NCBI GenBank assembly: GCA_023441105.1
Contig: JAEZQX010000017.1
Coordinates: 1 to 8,257 of the forward strand
Direction: 5' to 3'
Source of the DNA: Pseudomonadota bacterium
Lineage (GTDB): Bacteria; Pseudomonadota; Gammaproteobacteria; Burkholderiales; Burkholderiaceae
DNA: 8,257 nt
Each line of letters begins with the position of its first letter. Position 1 is the first letter of the stretch. The position numbers and the translations under genes are program-made. Positions 7,604 to 8,257 of the stretch are shown here, one piece after another. Under the pieces are notes generated by a model. That model was given only the letters and a program-made list of their open reading frames with translations. It searched no databases and was not told where the DNA came from.

Positions 7604-7630
7604 TTGCCTCGCAGACCGCCGGTCAGGCAA
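7604..7630. promoter_or_regulatory. Imperfect inverted repeat in the divergent gap
   Basis: TTGCCT (7604-7609) pairs with AGGCAA (7625-7630), and inside it GACC (7614-7617) pairs with GGTC (7621-7624) around a 3-base loop, with an unpaired CGCA on one side only. It sits just upstream of the candidate metY -10 and could be an operator serving metY, the divergent gene or both. It does not match the MetJ or MetR boxes I know. Such short repeats also arise by chance in GC-rich DNA. Confidence 0.3.
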
Positions 7631-7748
7631 AGCGTTGGTTCCGGCGGCCACGCGCCGGGGCAGGGCACCAGGCGGAGGACAATCCAGCCACCTGCGTCGA
7701 CACCGGCGCACCCGGGCAACTAGGCGGTCCTCTCCCGACGAGCATCCG

Positions 7749-8257
7749 ATGAGCATCAGACCTGTGTTCCGCGTGGCCTCGGCCGGTCTCGATCCGCGCG
7801 ACGCGCGCCTGATCGGCATCGTCTTCCAGCACAGCCAATACAACAAGTACGACTTCCGGATGCTCGGCGAGCTCGACCTTGCCGGCATCGACATCCTGAT
7901 CGCCAATCCCATCGATCCGCGCGGGCTCGACGCGATCGCCGCGCTGACCGGCGCCAGCCGGCGGATTCCGAGCTTGTGTGCCGTGCCGCGCGGTGCGCAG
8001 GCGAGCGCCCGTTATTCCGTCACCATCGATCGGCTGACGCTGCAACTGCTGCCGACGCTCAACCGGCTGGTCGAGGAGGAGCGGCTCCAGCCGGCGCCCA
8101 ACCCGGCGGGGCTGACGGATGTCGCGCCGTCCGCAGCGACAACCGCGGGCGCAGCGGCACCGGCAGCGGTACCGGCACCCACGATGGCGCTTGCCACGGA
8201 ACCCGCGACGGAACTGCCGACGGCGGCGCCAACTGTGCTCCGGCAAACCGGCATGAC
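7749..8257 (+). CDS. Receiver-like N-terminal protein with Ala/Pro linker (3' truncated by window)
   Basis: The ATG at 7749 opens a frame that reads without stop to the right edge (169 full codons), with strong G/C third-position bias, so it is a real but partial gene. The family is not recognised with certainty. Residues 1-112 show alternating strands and helices like a CheY-type receiver: VASAGL, DARLIGIVFQHS, GIDILIANPID, IPSLCAVPRG, then YSVTI and LTLQLLPTLNRLVEEE. At the end of the third strand the residue is Asn53, where a receiver would have its phosphorylated Asp, so a pseudo-receiver is my inference. Residues 113 onward are Ala/Pro/Thr-rich, as in an interdomain linker, so a second domain probably lies beyond the window. 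No clear Shine-Dalgarno sequence precedes the ATG. It is divergent from metY. Confidence 0.65.
   Translation, partial: MSIRPVFRVASAGLDPRDARLIGIVFQHSQYNKYDFRMLGELDLAGIDILIANPIDPRGLDAIAALTGASRRIPSLCAVPRGAQASARYSVTIDRLTLQLLPTLNRLVEEERLQPAPNPAGLTDVAPSAATTAGAAAPAAVPAPTMALATEPATELPTAAPTVLRQTGM
8151..8174 (+). repeat. Imperfect 12-bp tandem repeat in linker coding region
   Basis: GCAGCGGCACCG (8151-8162) is followed by GCAGCGGTACCG (8163-8174), with a single C/T difference. The repeat is in frame and encodes AAAP-AAVP at residues 135-142 of the truncated gene. It fits slippage growth of a flexible Ala/Pro linker. Confidence 0.7.

Noticed and set aside
7541..7748. SAM or SAH riboswitch upstream of metY
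   Set aside because: I looked for the conserved cores of SAM-I, SAM-II and SAH elements and found no convincing match. The leader from the candidate promoter would be only about 25 bases.
7541..7912. N-terminal extension of metY to a 554-residue protein
   Set aside because: The added residues have no homology-like pattern, run across the promoter region and into the divergent gene, and make the protein far longer than the family.
7623..8246. Minus-strand 207-codon frame over the receiver-like gene
   Set aside because: Arg/Gly/Gln-rich shadow. The plus-strand frame has better codon use and fold-like hydrophobic periodicity.

Overview
This is GC-rich bacterial chromosomal DNA. The third codon positions of the real genes are almost always G or C. 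The gene content (a NAGGN osmolyte cassette, a DUF2069 membrane protein and an O-acetylhomoserine sulfhydrylase) points to a free-living proteobacterium, probably beta or gamma. The genus cannot be fixed from the sequence. I see no mobile elements, tRNA, rRNA or CRISPR arrays.

Layout. (1) Bases 1-72 look like the last codons of a gene entering from the left. A perfect 15-bp tandem duplication starts right after its stop, followed by a 155-bp intergenic stretch with a short palindrome just before the next ribosome binding site. (2) Bases 228-5023 hold a tight three-gene plus-strand operon. It encodes a class II glutamine amidotransferase of the asparagine-synthase family, a GNAT/ATP-grasp fusion, and an M42-family metallopeptidase. 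This is the known trio for the osmoprotectant dipeptide N-acetylglutaminylglutamine amide (NAGGN). The fusion protein is expected to acetylate glutamine and join it to a second glutamine. The amidotransferase then amidates the product. The M42 hydrolase is the conserved third member, with an unproven role, perhaps in turnover. (3) Bases 5020-7540 hold a minus-strand operon read from right to left: metY (O-acetylhomoserine sulfhydrylase), an alpha/beta hydrolase, and a small DUF2069 membrane protein. The junctions are ATGA and GTGA stop/start overlaps. This operon converges on the NAGGN operon, and the two terminal stop codons share a 4-bp CTAG. (4) A divergent intergenic region of about 208 bp separates metY from a plus-strand gene that starts at 7749 and runs off the right edge. 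Its product begins with a receiver-like domain lacking an obvious phospho-Asp and continues into an Ala/Pro/Thr-rich linker.

The core biology is known (the NAGGN trio and direct sulfhydrylation). The points most worth following up are the Cys in place of the usual Glu in the glutamine site of the amidotransferase, the leader palindrome before the NAGGN operon, the terminator-less convergent junction, the unassigned hydrolase coupled to metY, and the truncated pseudo-receiver-like gene.
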